Assembly (NCBI GenBank): GCA_030150965.1
Contig: JASLEW010000051.1
Span: forward strand, 1 to 6,023
Source: Thermoanaerobaculia bacterium
Lineage (GTDB): Bacteria > Acidobacteriota > Thermoanaerobaculia > Multivoradales > UBA5704
Reading direction: 5' to 3'
Length of the DNA stretch: 6,023 nucleotides
Each line of letters opens with the position of its first letter. The stretch's first letter is position 1. Below are positions 1 through 6,023 of this stretch, in pieces. The notes beneath the pieces are model-generated. The model saw nothing but the letters and a program-made list of their open reading frames with translations. It had not been told where the DNA came from and made no database searches. A program made the position numbers and the translations under genes.

Positions 1-28
1 CGCTGCGCCCGGGCCGCCGCGCGCTCAC
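1..28 (-). CDS. Probable start of a further gene of the moxR/DUF58 operon (partial, cut by window edge)
   Basis: A GTG codon at 28-26 overlaps the TGA stop of the DUF58 gene in a GTGA arrangement. A GGAGG sequence (complement of 37-41) lies 8 nt upstream of it, which is good Shine-Dalgarno spacing. The frame stays open for the nine codons left in the window, reading (M)SARRPGRS. In operons of this type the next gene often encodes a membrane-anchored VWA (BatA/BatB-like) protein or a DUF4381 protein, but nine residues cannot show which. The call rests only on the overlap, the ribosome binding site and the operon context. Confidence 0.35.
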
Positions 29-935
29 CGCGCCAGCCTCCGCCGGCGCTGCTCGAAGAACGACAGCAGCGCCGAGAGGTAGGGCCGGTCGGTGCGCAAT
101 GCCAGGCGGTCCACGCCCAGGCGGCGGGTGAGGCGCAGCAGCTCGCCGTGCTCGCGGAGCTGGCGCTCGCGGTGACGCTGGGCGGCGCGGCGGCCGTCCA
201 CCAGGGCCGTCTCGCCGGTCTCGGCGTCGCGCAGCACCACCGGGCCGACCGCCGGCAGCTCCTGGTCGCGCGGATCGGCGATCTCGATCAGGATCAGGTC
301 GTGGCGCGCCGCCGCCGCCTTGAGCGCCCGGCTGGCCGGGCTGCCCAGGAAATCGGAGATCAGGAAGAGCACCGCCCGCCGCTTGAGCGCCGCGAGCACC
401 GATTGCAGGCCGGCCTCCAGGTCGGTCGCGCCGTGCGCCGGCCGCTCCAGCACCTCGCGCACCAGGCGCAGCACGTGGTTGCGCCGCCGCTGCGGCGCGA
501 GGAACAGCTCCAGGCGGTCGCTCACCAGCGCCGCTCCCACCCGGTCCTGGTTGCGCACCGCGGCGAAGGCGAGCAGCGCCGCGATCTCCGCCGCCAGCTC
601 GCGCTTGAGGATGGCGCGCGAGCCGAACGACAGGCTCCCCGAGACGTCGACCACCAGGAAGATGGTGAGGTCGCGCTCCTCGACGTATTGCTTGACGAAC
701 GGCGCGCCCATGCGCGCGGTGACGTTCCAGTCGATGCCGCGCACGTCGTCGCCGGGCTGATAGGGGCGGACCTCGGCGAACTCCATGCCGCGCCCCTTGA
801 ACACCGAGTGGTAGTCGCCGGCCACCCCCTGGTCGACCAGGCGGTTGGTGGCGATCTCGATGCGCCGCACCTTGCGCAGCAGGTCGAACGGGATGCGCCC
901 GCCGGCGCCCGGCGCGGGCGGCGCAGGCTGGAGCA

Positions 936-936
<1 letters not shown>
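25..936 (-). CDS. DUF58 domain protein (VWA-like fold)
   Basis: The protein is 303 aa, a usual length for a cytoplasmic DUF58 protein. The DUF58 signature is complete at about residues 46-88: FKGRGMEFAEVRPY, then GDDVRGIDWNVTAR and a VxxYVEER segment. It is followed by a VWA-like metal-site motif, D97-V-S99-G-S101, and a second acidic strand end, LFLISDF, near residue 194. No signal peptide or membrane helix is visible, so it is probably cytosolic. Its gene directly follows a MoxR ATPase gene, the standard arrangement; the ATPase is thought to act as a chaperone or remodeller together with VWA-type partners, although the exact substrate of DUF58 proteins is not settled. ATG at 936 forms TGATG with the moxR stop and has GAGG 7 nt upstream. 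A GTG at 939 (304 aa) is the alternative, but its GAGG spacing is only 4 nt. Confidence 0.93.
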
Positions 937-1925
<989 letters not shown>

Positions 1926-2190
1926 CTCCGTCCTCGGCGAGACCCGGGGCTGCAAGCGTGGTGCCATCGATCCGAGACGGCAAAAGCCCCGGCCGGCCAA
2001 GGCATTAGGCCGGTTTTGCGGGAGTGGGTGACGGCGTTCTCGCCTCTTCATTTGGGTGGTTGAAGGGATGCGTGATCTGGGTGGGCCGGGATGGCGAGCG
2101 GTGGGCCGGTTGGAGGCCAAAATGGCACGAGCCGGCGGATGCGGGATAGGCTGGTGGCGAGAGACGAGCGAGAGGAGAGGAGAGCCCCCG
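1926..2190. other. Divergent intergenic region between moxR and the PEP mutase-like gene
   Basis: This 265 bp region separates two divergent genes and should hold both promoters. It is locally less GC-rich around 1981-2020 and 2035-2065. I find the hairpin listed separately at 1980-2019 and a purine-rich tract just before 2191. I find no convincing -35/-10 pair on either strand. No recognisable small gene is present. Confidence 0.6.
1980..2019. terminator. Hairpin with A-run and T-run flanks (terminator- or attenuator-like)
   Basis: The arms are GCAAAA-(GCC)-CCGGCC at 1980-1994 and GGCCGGTTTTGC at 2008-2019. They pair over 12 bp with a 3-nt GCC bulge and a 13-nt loop. A four-A run opens the left arm and a four-T run closes the right, so it looks like a short bidirectional intrinsic terminator. 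It lies 55 bp upstream of the moxR start on the minus strand and 171 bp upstream of the gene at 2191, between divergent genes. There it could insulate the two units or act as a leader attenuator of moxR. The T-runs are short, so function is uncertain. Confidence 0.35.
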
Positions 2191-3024
2191 ATGCCCACGA
2201 TCAGCGACCGACGCGCCGCCTTCCGCCGCCTGCACGAGAGCGGCTGCTTCGTGCTGCCGAACCCCTGGGACGCCGGCAGCGCCCGGCAGCTGGAGGGGCT
2301 GGGCTTCAAGGCCCTGGCCTCGACCAGCTCCGGCACCGCCTGGAGCCTGGGCCGGCCGGACAACGGCATCGCCCTGGAACAGGTGCTGGCCCACCTCCGC
2401 GTCCTGGTCGCGGCCACCCGGCTGCCGGTCAACGCCGACTTCGAGAGCGGCTTCGCGCCCGACCCCGCGGGGGTGGCGGAGAACGTCGAGCGCTGCCTGG
2501 AGACCGGCGTCGCGGCGCTGTCGATCGAGGACTCGACCGGCGACGCGGCGCACCCGCTCCACGGCCTCGCCGCCGCGGTCGAGCGCCTGCGGGCGGCGCG
2601 CGCGGCGATCGACCGCAGCGGCACCGGCGCGCTCCTGGTCGGCCGCGCCGAGTGCTTCCTGGTCGGCCATCCGCAGCCGCTCGCCGAGTCGCTGCGCCGC
2701 CTGGAGGCCTACGCCGCGGCCGGTGCCGACGTGCTCTACGCCCCCGGGGTCAGCGAGCCGGCCGACATCGAGGCCATGGTCCGCGCCGTCGCGCCGAGGC
2801 CGGTCAACGTCCTCGCCCTGGCGAAGATGAGCCTCACCGTCGCCGACCTCGCCGGCCTGGGGGTGCGCCGGGTGAGCCTCGGCGGCTCGCTCGCCCGCGC
2901 CGCCTGGGGCGGTTTCCTGCGCGTCGCCCGCGAGCTGGCCGACGCCGGCACCTTCACCGCCCTCGCCGAGGCGCCGCCGGCCGCCGAGCTCAACCGCTTC
3001 TCCGCCGGCCGGCGGCCGGACTAG
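2191..3024 (+). CDS. Isocitrate lyase/PEP mutase superfamily protein
   Basis: The protein is 277 aa with a TIM-barrel layout of the PEP mutase/isocitrate lyase superfamily. Visible family blocks are NPWDAGSA (24-31), TSSG (45-48), the metal-ligand strand ADFESGF (82-88, D83 and E85), SIEDSTGD (111-118), GRAECFL (151-157, with the conserved Arg152), GADVLYAPG (178-186), PVNVL (204-208) and a late RRVSLGGSLARAA segment. Members act on small 2-oxo- or hydroxy-acids through C-C or C-P bond chemistry with Mg2+. The KKCGH cassette of true isocitrate and methylisocitrate lyases is absent, so the reaction cannot be named. ATG at 2191 has AGGAGAG 6 nt upstream and fits the family start; an in-frame upstream ATG at 2056 would add 45 unrelated residues. 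The gene lies 15 bp before rsmA and is probably cotranscribed with it. Confidence 0.9.
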   Translation: MPTISDRRAAFRRLHESGCFVLPNPWDAGSARQLEGLGFKALASTSSGTAWSLGRPDNGIALEQVLAHLRVLVAATRLPVNADFESGFAPDPAGVAENVERCLETGVAALSIEDSTGDAAHPLHGLAAAVERLRAARAAIDRSGTGALLVGRAECFLVGHPQPLAESLRRLEAYAAAGADVLYAPGVSEPADIEAMVRAVAPRPVNVLALAKMSLTVADLAGLGVRRVSLGGSLARAAWGGFLRVARELADAGTFTALAEAPPAAELNRFSAGRRPD

Positions 3025-3039
3025 GGCGGAGAGCGGCGG

Positions 3040-3978
3040 ATGGCGGCGCCGCGCCTGCGCAAAAGCCTGGGGCAGCACCACCTGACCTCCGGCGCCCTCT
3101 GCCGGCCGCTCCTCGACTTCCTGGCCCCCGCGGGCCGGCGCGTCGTCGAGGTGGGGCCGGGCGGCGGCGTGCTCACCGCCGAGCTCCTCGCCGCCGGCGC
3201 GCGGGTGACCGCCTGGGAGGTGGATCTCGCCTGGGCGGCCGAGCTGCGGCGGCGGCTGATTTCCCACGCTCCTCGATCCCTCGGCGTGGCCGCCAGCCCT
3301 CGGCCGGCCGACTCCCATGGAGCCTCTGCCAGGGCGACCACCGCCGGGACCCGGTCCGCGGCAGGCTTGGCGCGCGACGTGCCAGCGCCCGCTGGGCCAG
3401 CGGCTCCTCCGGACCTCTCGCTCGTCGTCGGGGACGCCCTGGACCTCCCGTGGGGACGGTTGCCGCTGCCGACCCTCGCCGCCGGCAACCTCCCCTACAA
3501 CATCGCCACGGCGCTCCTCGCGGCCCTCCTGCCGCACCACCGCACGGTGCCGCGCGCCGCCTTCCTGGTGCAGCGCGAGGTGGCGGACCGCCTCCTGGCC
3601 CGCCCGGGCGATCCGGCCTACGGCTCCCTGAGCGTCCTGGTGGCGGCCTACGCGCGCGCCGTGCCGCTCGGCCGCGTGCGCCGCGGCAGCTTCCGCCCGC
3701 CGCCCAAGGTGGAGGGCGCCTTCGTCGGCTTCGAGCTCCAACCGCCGCCGCTGCCCGAGCCCGCGATGCCGGCCTTCCTCGCCACCGTCCGCCTCGCCTT
3801 CGCCCAGCGCCGCAAGACCCTGCGCAACGCCCTCGCCGCCGGCTGGGGAGCGGAGCGCACCGCCGCCGCCCTGTCCGCCCTCGCCCTTCCCCCTGAGATC
3901 CGCGCCGAGCGCCTGGGCCTCGCCGAGCTGCTGGCCCTGCACGCCGAGGGCAGGGCAACTCCCGGAGCCGAGAGGTGA
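3040..3978 (+). CDS. rsmA: 16S rRNA (adenine1518-N6/adenine1519-N6)-dimethyltransferase RsmA (KsgA), with internal insertion
   Basis: The enzyme uses S-adenosylmethionine to dimethylate two adjacent adenines in the 3'-terminal helix of 16S rRNA during small-subunit maturation. The 312 aa protein shows SLGQHHL (9-15, commonly LGQNFL), SAM motif I VEVGPGGGVLT (36-46), acidic motif II E60-V-D62, GDAL (131-134), the catalytic NLPYNI (150-155), SFRPPPKVEGAF near 219-230, and the C-terminal FAQRRKTLRNAL segment. E. coli RsmA is about 273 aa. The excess here lies mainly at residues 74-124, between motif II and GDAL, where the family normally has only a short linker; it is described separately. All catalytic motifs are intact, so the enzyme is probably active. 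ATG at 3040 has GGAG 8 nt upstream. Its stop lies 10 bp from the stop of a convergent gene. Confidence 0.95.
   Translation: MAAPRLRKSLGQHHLTSGALCRPLLDFLAPAGRRVVEVGPGGGVLTAELLAAGARVTAWEVDLAWAAELRRRLISHAPRSLGVAASPRPADSHGASARATTAGTRSAAGLARDVPAPAGPAAPPDLSLVVGDALDLPWGRLPLPTLAAGNLPYNIATALLAALLPHHRTVPRAAFLVQREVADRLLARPGDPAYGSLSVLVAAYARAVPLGRVRRGSFRPPPKVEGAFVGFELQPPPLPEPAMPAFLATVRLAFAQRRKTLRNALAAGWGAERTAAALSALALPPEIRAERLGLAELLALHAEGRATPGAER
3259..3408 (+). other. In-frame extra segment within rsmA with atypical codon use
   Basis: This stretch encodes RsmA residues 74-123, rich in Ala, Pro, Ser, Arg and Gly, and is probably a disordered surface loop. In residues 74-124, 14 of 51 codons end in A or T (ATT, GCT, CCT, CGA, CAT, TCT and others). 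Elsewhere in the gene only about 11 of 261 do. The flanking sequence resumes the family pattern exactly (AAELRRRL before, DLSLVVGDAL after), so it looks like an acquired insert that kept the frame. The boundaries are approximate. It does not disturb the SAM-binding or NLPY motifs. Confidence 0.6.
3283..3345. repeat. Imperfect palindrome inside the rsmA insert
   Basis: By hand I can pair 3283-3315 with 3319-3345 around a 3-nt loop at 3316-3318. The pairs are GGCG/CGCC, TGG/CCA, CG/CG, CCCT/AGGG, GGC/GCC and CTCC/GGAG, plus isolated ones. This gives about 22 Watson-Crick pairs with several bulges. A second, competing stem is perfect over 6 bp: CCACGC at 3264-3269 with GCGTGG at 3284-3289. In such GC-rich DNA imperfect pairing arises easily by chance, so this only suggests a palindromic element. 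Confidence 0.35.
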
Positions 3979-3990
3979 TCTGGTTGCCCT
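3952..3990. terminator. Inverted repeat spanning the convergent rsmA and nucleotidyltransferase stops
   Basis: AGGGCAAC (3952-3959) and GTTGCCCT (3983-3990) form a perfect 8-bp inverted repeat with a 23-nt loop. It covers both stop codons of the convergent genes, which lie only 10 bp apart. It could act as a shared bidirectional terminator or block read-through. There is no T-run after either arm, so it is not a classical intrinsic terminator. Confidence 0.3.
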
Positions 3991-4534
3991 AACCGCCTAC
4001 GTCAGGGTTCTCGGCGGGTGCCGCCGCCAGCTCGACGGAGCGCCGGAAGGATGCTGGATCGACCGCCGGATAGCGGTAGAGGCGAGGCTCGATCTCGGCG
4101 AACCTGGCGCGCAGCCCTTCGCGGGTCACCAGGCCGCGGGACAGCATCTCGCGGACGTCCTGACGGTCCTGGGCATGGCCGCGCTCGATCTTGGAGAGGG
4201 CCTGCGCCGACAGGTCGTAGTGGTAGAACGAGAGCCGGCCCTCGCGGCCGATGAAGGTGCTGCGCTCCCGCCACCCCTCGCTCTCGGGGATGAAGTCGCC
4301 GGGCGAAGCCAGCTCGATGTTCATCTCCAGCCGCTCCTTGAGGTGCGGCAGGGCGCGCAGCAGGCGGTCCGATTCCGGTTCCAGCTTGACGTCGAGGTCG
4401 ATCGTGCTGGCGCGCCAGCCGAAAAGGACGGCGGTGGCGCCGCCGGTGAAGTAGAGGCGGGCCCCGGTCTCGGCCTCCGCGCCCAGGGCCCGCATGAACC
4501 GCAGGATGCGCTCCTGGTCTACCGGCCGGCGCAT
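3989..4534 (-). CDS. Nucleotidyltransferase-fold protein (DUF6036/AbiEii-like)
   Basis: The protein is 181 aa. Its N-terminal half has the nucleotidyltransferase signature: YFTGGATAVLFGWR, then ASTIDLDV, giving G31-G32 followed by the acidic pair D46-x-D48. E74 in NIELASPGDFIP is a possible third carboxylate. The C-terminal half has the conserved helical segment YHYDLSAQALSKIERGHAQD followed by DVREML (to about 131), seen in nucleotidyltransferase proteins annotated as DUF6036 or AbiEii-like. Such proteins are often toxin-like or paired with a small partner. Here the ATG at 4534 lies inside the end of an upstream small gene, with a 16 bp overlap, implying coupled expression. There is no membrane segment. 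The substrate (tRNA, protein or other) cannot be read from the sequence, and the toxin role is inference. Confidence 0.75.
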   Translation of the reverse strand: MRRPVDQERILRFMRALGAEAETGARLYFTGGATAVLFGWRASTIDLDVKLEPESDRLLRALPHLKERLEMNIELASPGDFIPESEGWRERSTFIGREGRLSFYHYDLSAQALSKIERGHAQDRQDVREMLSRGLVTREGLRARFAEIEPRLYRYPAVDPASFRRSVELAAAPAENPDVGG

Positions 4535-4821
4535 TCGAGCGCTCGCTCGCAGCTCACCAAGCGCCGGATCAAAGCGTTGTAGCGCGAGTGGGCGCTGTCG
4601 GTGTCCTCGGCCGCCAAGCGGTCATAGAGCCGCCGCTCAGGGGCGGCGGCGACCGGCTCGGGCACGTCCAGACCCGCCTGCCGCAGACGCTCGGCGCCGA
4701 TCGACACCAGGAGCGCCGGCACCGATTCGACGCCGCGCGCCAGGTCCTCGATGCCGGCACGGACCAGGTCGCCGCCCGGCAGCGCGGCGAGGCCGGCCAT
4801 GATCTCCGGCAGGGGCGCCAT
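4519..4821 (-). CDS. Small hypothetical protein paired with the nucleotidyltransferase
   Basis: I do not recognise a named family with certainty. The protein is 100 aa, predicted largely helical, and ends in the segment AHSRYNALIRRLVSCERAL, which reads like a conserved C-terminal helix. It has no membrane segment or obvious DNA-binding helix-turn-helix. The gene overlaps the nucleotidyltransferase gene by 16 bp and is first in the pair, the usual place of an antitoxin or partner. ATG at 4821 was chosen as the first ATG. It has no Shine-Dalgarno sequence, but TATACT lies 7 nt upstream, as in a leaderless transcript. ATG at 4800 (93 aa, GGAG only 3 nt upstream) is an alternative, and a GTG at 4881 is unlikely. 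Confidence 0.65.
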   Translation of the reverse strand: MAPLPEIMAGLAALPGGDLVRAGIEDLARGVESVPALLVSIGAERLRQAGLDVPEPVAAAPERRLYDRLAAEDTDSAHSRYNALIRRLVSCERALECAGR

Positions 4822-4828
4822 GGCCGGA

Positions 4829-4834
4829 AGTATA
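4829..4834 (-). promoter_or_regulatory. Candidate -10 element for the small-protein/nucleotidyltransferase pair
   Basis: The minus strand reads TATACT, close to the sigma-70 -10 consensus TATAAT, in an otherwise very GC-rich region. It ends 7 nt before the ATG at 4821, so transcription would begin at or next to the start codon. No TTGACA-like -35 is found about 17 bp upstream, which lowers confidence. Confidence 0.35.
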
Positions 4835-4845
4835 GATCCCTCCCT

Positions 4846-4934
4846 GCGCCGCCGCTGCCCGGGCCCGCGGCGCCACGTCACGCGGGCAGCAGGTGCCCGA
4901 CGGCGGCAGGTAAGCGACGCCAGGCAGGTGCCCG
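4846..4934. repeat. Hairpins and repeated GCAGGT units in the yciI/small-gene intergenic region
   Basis: The 139 bp between the two minus-strand genes holds a 7-bp GC stem (GCGCCGC 4846-4852 with GCGGCGC 4867-4873) and a 6-bp hairpin CGGGCA-GCAGG-TGCCCG (4883-4899). GCAGGT occurs at 4889, 4906 and 4924, that is every 17-18 bp, and the first and third copies extend to an identical 11-mer GCAGGTGCCCG. They could be a terminator of yciI or operator half-sites for the pair downstream, or chance in GC-rich DNA. There is no T-run. Confidence 0.3.
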
Positions 4935-4960
4935 GCCGTGGACTCCCTGGCGCGGTGCCG

Positions 4961-5359
4961 TCACCCCTCCGAGGGCGGACCCGACAGGACCTGGCGCACC
5001 TCGATGGGGATGCCGAGCGTCGCTCCGCCGGGTCCCGGGGCCGCCGAGGCCCTGCCCGCGATCTCGTACGCCCGCTCCGGCCGCTCGACCTCGACGATCC
5101 AGAAGCCGGCGAGGAACTCCTTGGCCTCCGGGAACGGTCCGTCAGTCACCGCCGACGCTCCATCCTTGCCGGCACGCACCAGCTTCGCTTCGCCGGGCCC
5201 GGCCAGACCCTCGGCCCTCACCAGCTCCCCCGACTCGCTCAGCTCCTGGTTGAGGCGGTGCATGAAGGCGATGTGGGCCTTGAAGTCCTCGGGAGCCCAG
5301 CGGAGCGGCTGCCACTCACCTGTCCCGCGCGGCGCGTGCATCATCAGCATGTACTTCAT
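4961..5359 (-). CDS. YciI family protein (DGPF domain)
   Basis: The protein is 132 aa, the usual length of the DGPF branch of the YciI-like (YCII-related) family. It starts with the typical MKYMLMMHAP strand, has the naming motif TDGPF (72-76) followed by AKEFLAGFWIVEVE, and ends in the EVRQVL strand. The fold is a ferredoxin-like alpha/beta barrel; the biochemical role of DGPF proteins is unknown. They are commonly linked to ECF42-group sigma factors, and the candidate ECF42 promoter just upstream agrees with that. No sigma factor gene follows here; the next gene is the unrelated small-protein/nucleotidyltransferase unit. ATG at 5359 has a strong AGGAGG 8 nt upstream. Confidence 0.93.
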   Translation of the reverse strand: MKYMLMMHAPRGTGEWQPLRWAPEDFKAHIAFMHRLNQELSESGELVRAEGLAGPGEAKLVRAGKDGASAVTDGPFPEAKEFLAGFWIVEVERPERAYEIAGRASAAPGPGGATLGIPIEVRQVLSGPPSEG

Positions 5360-5411
5360 GGGTCGCTCCTCCTCCGGGGTCGGGCGCCTCGACGGGCGCG
5401 TTCATGGTGTA

Positions 5412-5438
5412 GTCGGAGCGGCCGGCGCATTCTCGACA
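5412..5438 (-). promoter_or_regulatory. Candidate ECF42-type sigma factor promoter of yciI
   Basis: Read on the minus strand, TGTCGA (5438-5433) is followed after exactly 17 nt by CGAC (5415-5412). The ECF42 group is reported to recognise TGTCGA at -35 and CGA/TC at -10 upstream of DGPF-protein genes, and the gene 52 bp downstream is of that type. Transcription would start near 5403-5406, leaving a leader of about 45 nt that includes the AGGAGG ribosome binding site. Confidence 0.65.
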
Positions 5439-5509
5439 TGGTACGGGAGTCGCCCCCTCCTCGCACCGTCTCTCCCGGCAGGTCTGGGCCGGCTCCGAAA
5501 AAGCCTGTG

Positions 5510-5532
5510 TTGACAAGGCGTTGTGCTAGACT
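5510..5532 (+). promoter_or_regulatory. Candidate ftsK promoter elements
   Basis: A perfect TTGACA lies at 5510-5515, and an extended -10-like TG-C-TAGACT at 5524-5532, in the AT-richer stretch 72 bp before ftsK. The two are only 11 bp apart, too close to act together as a normal sigma-70 pair. Either the extended -10 works without this -35, or TTGACA belongs to another start. Confidence 0.35.
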
Positions 5533-5603
5533 TCTTCGTTACTTGGCGCCACTTCCCTCAACCAGTTTCTCGTCTTTGGGGGAGCGGTTCCGAGGCCCCG
5601 ATC

Positions 5604-6023
5604 ATGTCCGTCGCCATCAGCCCCACGAGCCGCGGCGCGCGCGGCGACCGCCGTCCCGAGCGGCCGGCCCTGTCGCCCGAGAAGGGCAGCGAGCTGCTGG
5701 GGCTGGCGCTCGTCGGCGTGGCGCTGCTGCTCGCCTTCAGCTTCTCGACCTACGACGCGCGCGACCCCAGCCTCTTCCACGACGTGCCGCGCGCGGCGCG
5801 GTCGCATAACTGGGTGGGGCCGGTCGGGGCCGAGGCGGCGGCGGTCGGCTTCGGATTCTTCGGCCTGAGCTGCTTTCTGGTGCCGTTCTTCCTCCTGGTG
5901 AGCGGCTGGCGGCGGCTGCGGCGGCGGGGCGCGCCGCGGGTGCCGGGCAGGGGGTTCGGCGCGCTGCTGCTGCTCGCGTCGCTGCCGGGGCTCTGCCAGC
6001 TGCTGCTCGGCAACGTCGCCTGG
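5604..6023 (+). CDS. ftsK: FtsK/SpoIIIE-type DNA translocase, N-terminal part (cut by window end)
   Basis: 140 codons are open to the window end with no stop. After a basic cytoplasmic tail (1-28) come hydrophobic segments at about 31-48, 80-101 and 118-135. The first periplasmic loop has STYDARDPS and NWVGPVGAEAAAVGFGFFGLS, both typical of the FtsK 4TM domain. FtsK anchors at the division septum and, through its C-terminal RecA-like motor and gamma domain (beyond this window), pumps chromosomal DNA and aids dimer resolution and segregation. ATG at 5604 has GAGG 8 nt upstream. Whether the motor is intact cannot be seen here. SpoIIIE and FtsK share this N-terminal type, so the symbol follows the usual Gram-negative name. 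Confidence 0.88.
   Translation, partial: MSVAISPTSRGARGDRRPERPALSPEKGSELLGLALVGVALLLAFSFSTYDARDPSLFHDVPRAARSHNWVGPVGAEAAAVGFGFFGLSCFLVPFFLLVSGWRRLRRRGAPRVPGRGFGALLLLASLPGLCQLLLGNVAW

Larger units (their letters stand above)
5360..5603. other. Divergent intergenic region between yciI and ftsK
   Basis: This 244 bp region holds the ECF42-like promoter of yciI and a candidate ftsK promoter, both listed separately. The part from about 5490 to 5580 is clearly richer in A and T than the surroundings, as expected of a promoter region. No gene is evident. The minus-strand frame at 5316-5516 shows no family features. Confidence 0.6.

Noticed and set aside
2123..2138. Sigma-54 promoter beginning with TGGCACG
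   Set aside because: The -24 half fits, but the -12 half reads GGCG instead of TTGC, with GC out of register by one base.
2158..2185. Purine-rich repeat before the gene at 2191
   Set aside because: It is a short GAGA-type tract that contains the ribosome binding site; nothing further is needed to explain it.
1926..2624. In-frame N-terminal extension of the MoxR ATPase to about 562 aa
   Set aside because: The extra residues are antisense to the PEP mutase-like gene and unlike MoxR. Homology and a good ribosome binding site start at 1925.
2091..3896. Long plus-strand frame (about 601 codons) overlapping two recognised genes
   Set aside because: It is rich in Arg/Pro/Gly with no family features; the recognised proteins are in other frames.
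2005..3942. Long open frame on the minus strand (about 645 codons)
   Set aside because: It lies opposite the PEP mutase-like gene and rsmA and has the low-complexity Gly/Arg/Ala composition of a GC-driven shadow frame.
5316..5516. 66-codon minus-strand frame as a gene upstream of yciI
   Set aside because: It has no ribosome binding site and no recognisable motif, and it runs across the candidate promoter. Only the shorter frame from 5405 was kept as a speculative note.

Overview
The window is very GC-rich bacterial DNA with tightly packed genes. Third codon positions are almost always G or C; in rsmA outside its insert I counted about 11 A/T-ending codons in 261. The genes are ordinary chromosomal ones: a MoxR/DUF58 pair, rsmA, ftsK and a DGPF-type YciI gene. 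There is no plasmid, phage or insertion-sequence signature, no CRISPR array and no RNA gene that I can see. The lineage cannot be fixed from this. Acidobacteriota, Myxococcota or a similar high-GC Gram-negative phylum would all fit, and this is only a guess.

Layout. (1) Positions 1-1925, minus strand: a moxR-type AAA+ ATPase gene and a DUF58 gene overlap at their stop and start codons. A probable third gene begins with a GTG overlapping the DUF58 stop and leaves the window at position 1. (2) Positions 1926-2190: a divergent intergenic region with a terminator-like hairpin. (3) Positions 2191-3978, plus strand: an isocitrate lyase/PEP mutase-superfamily gene is followed 15 bp later by rsmA (ksgA), the 16S rRNA dimethyladenosine transferase. 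(4) Positions 3989-4821, minus strand, convergent with rsmA: a two-gene unit of a small uncharacterised protein and a nucleotidyltransferase-fold protein, overlapping by 16 bp and resembling a toxin-antitoxin module. (5) Positions 4961-5359, minus strand: a DGPF/YciI-family gene, preceded by a sequence matching the ECF42-type sigma factor promoter (TGTCGA-N17-CGAC). (6) Positions 5604-6023, plus strand: the N-terminal membrane part of an FtsK/SpoIIIE DNA translocase, cut by the window end.

The points most worth a second look are these. RsmA carries an extra segment of roughly 40-50 residues between methyltransferase motif II and the GDAL motif; its codon usage is clearly different and it contains an imperfect palindrome. 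The DGPF gene has an ECF42-like promoter although no sigma factor gene is in the window. The small-protein/nucleotidyltransferase pair may be a poorly described toxin-antitoxin-like system.
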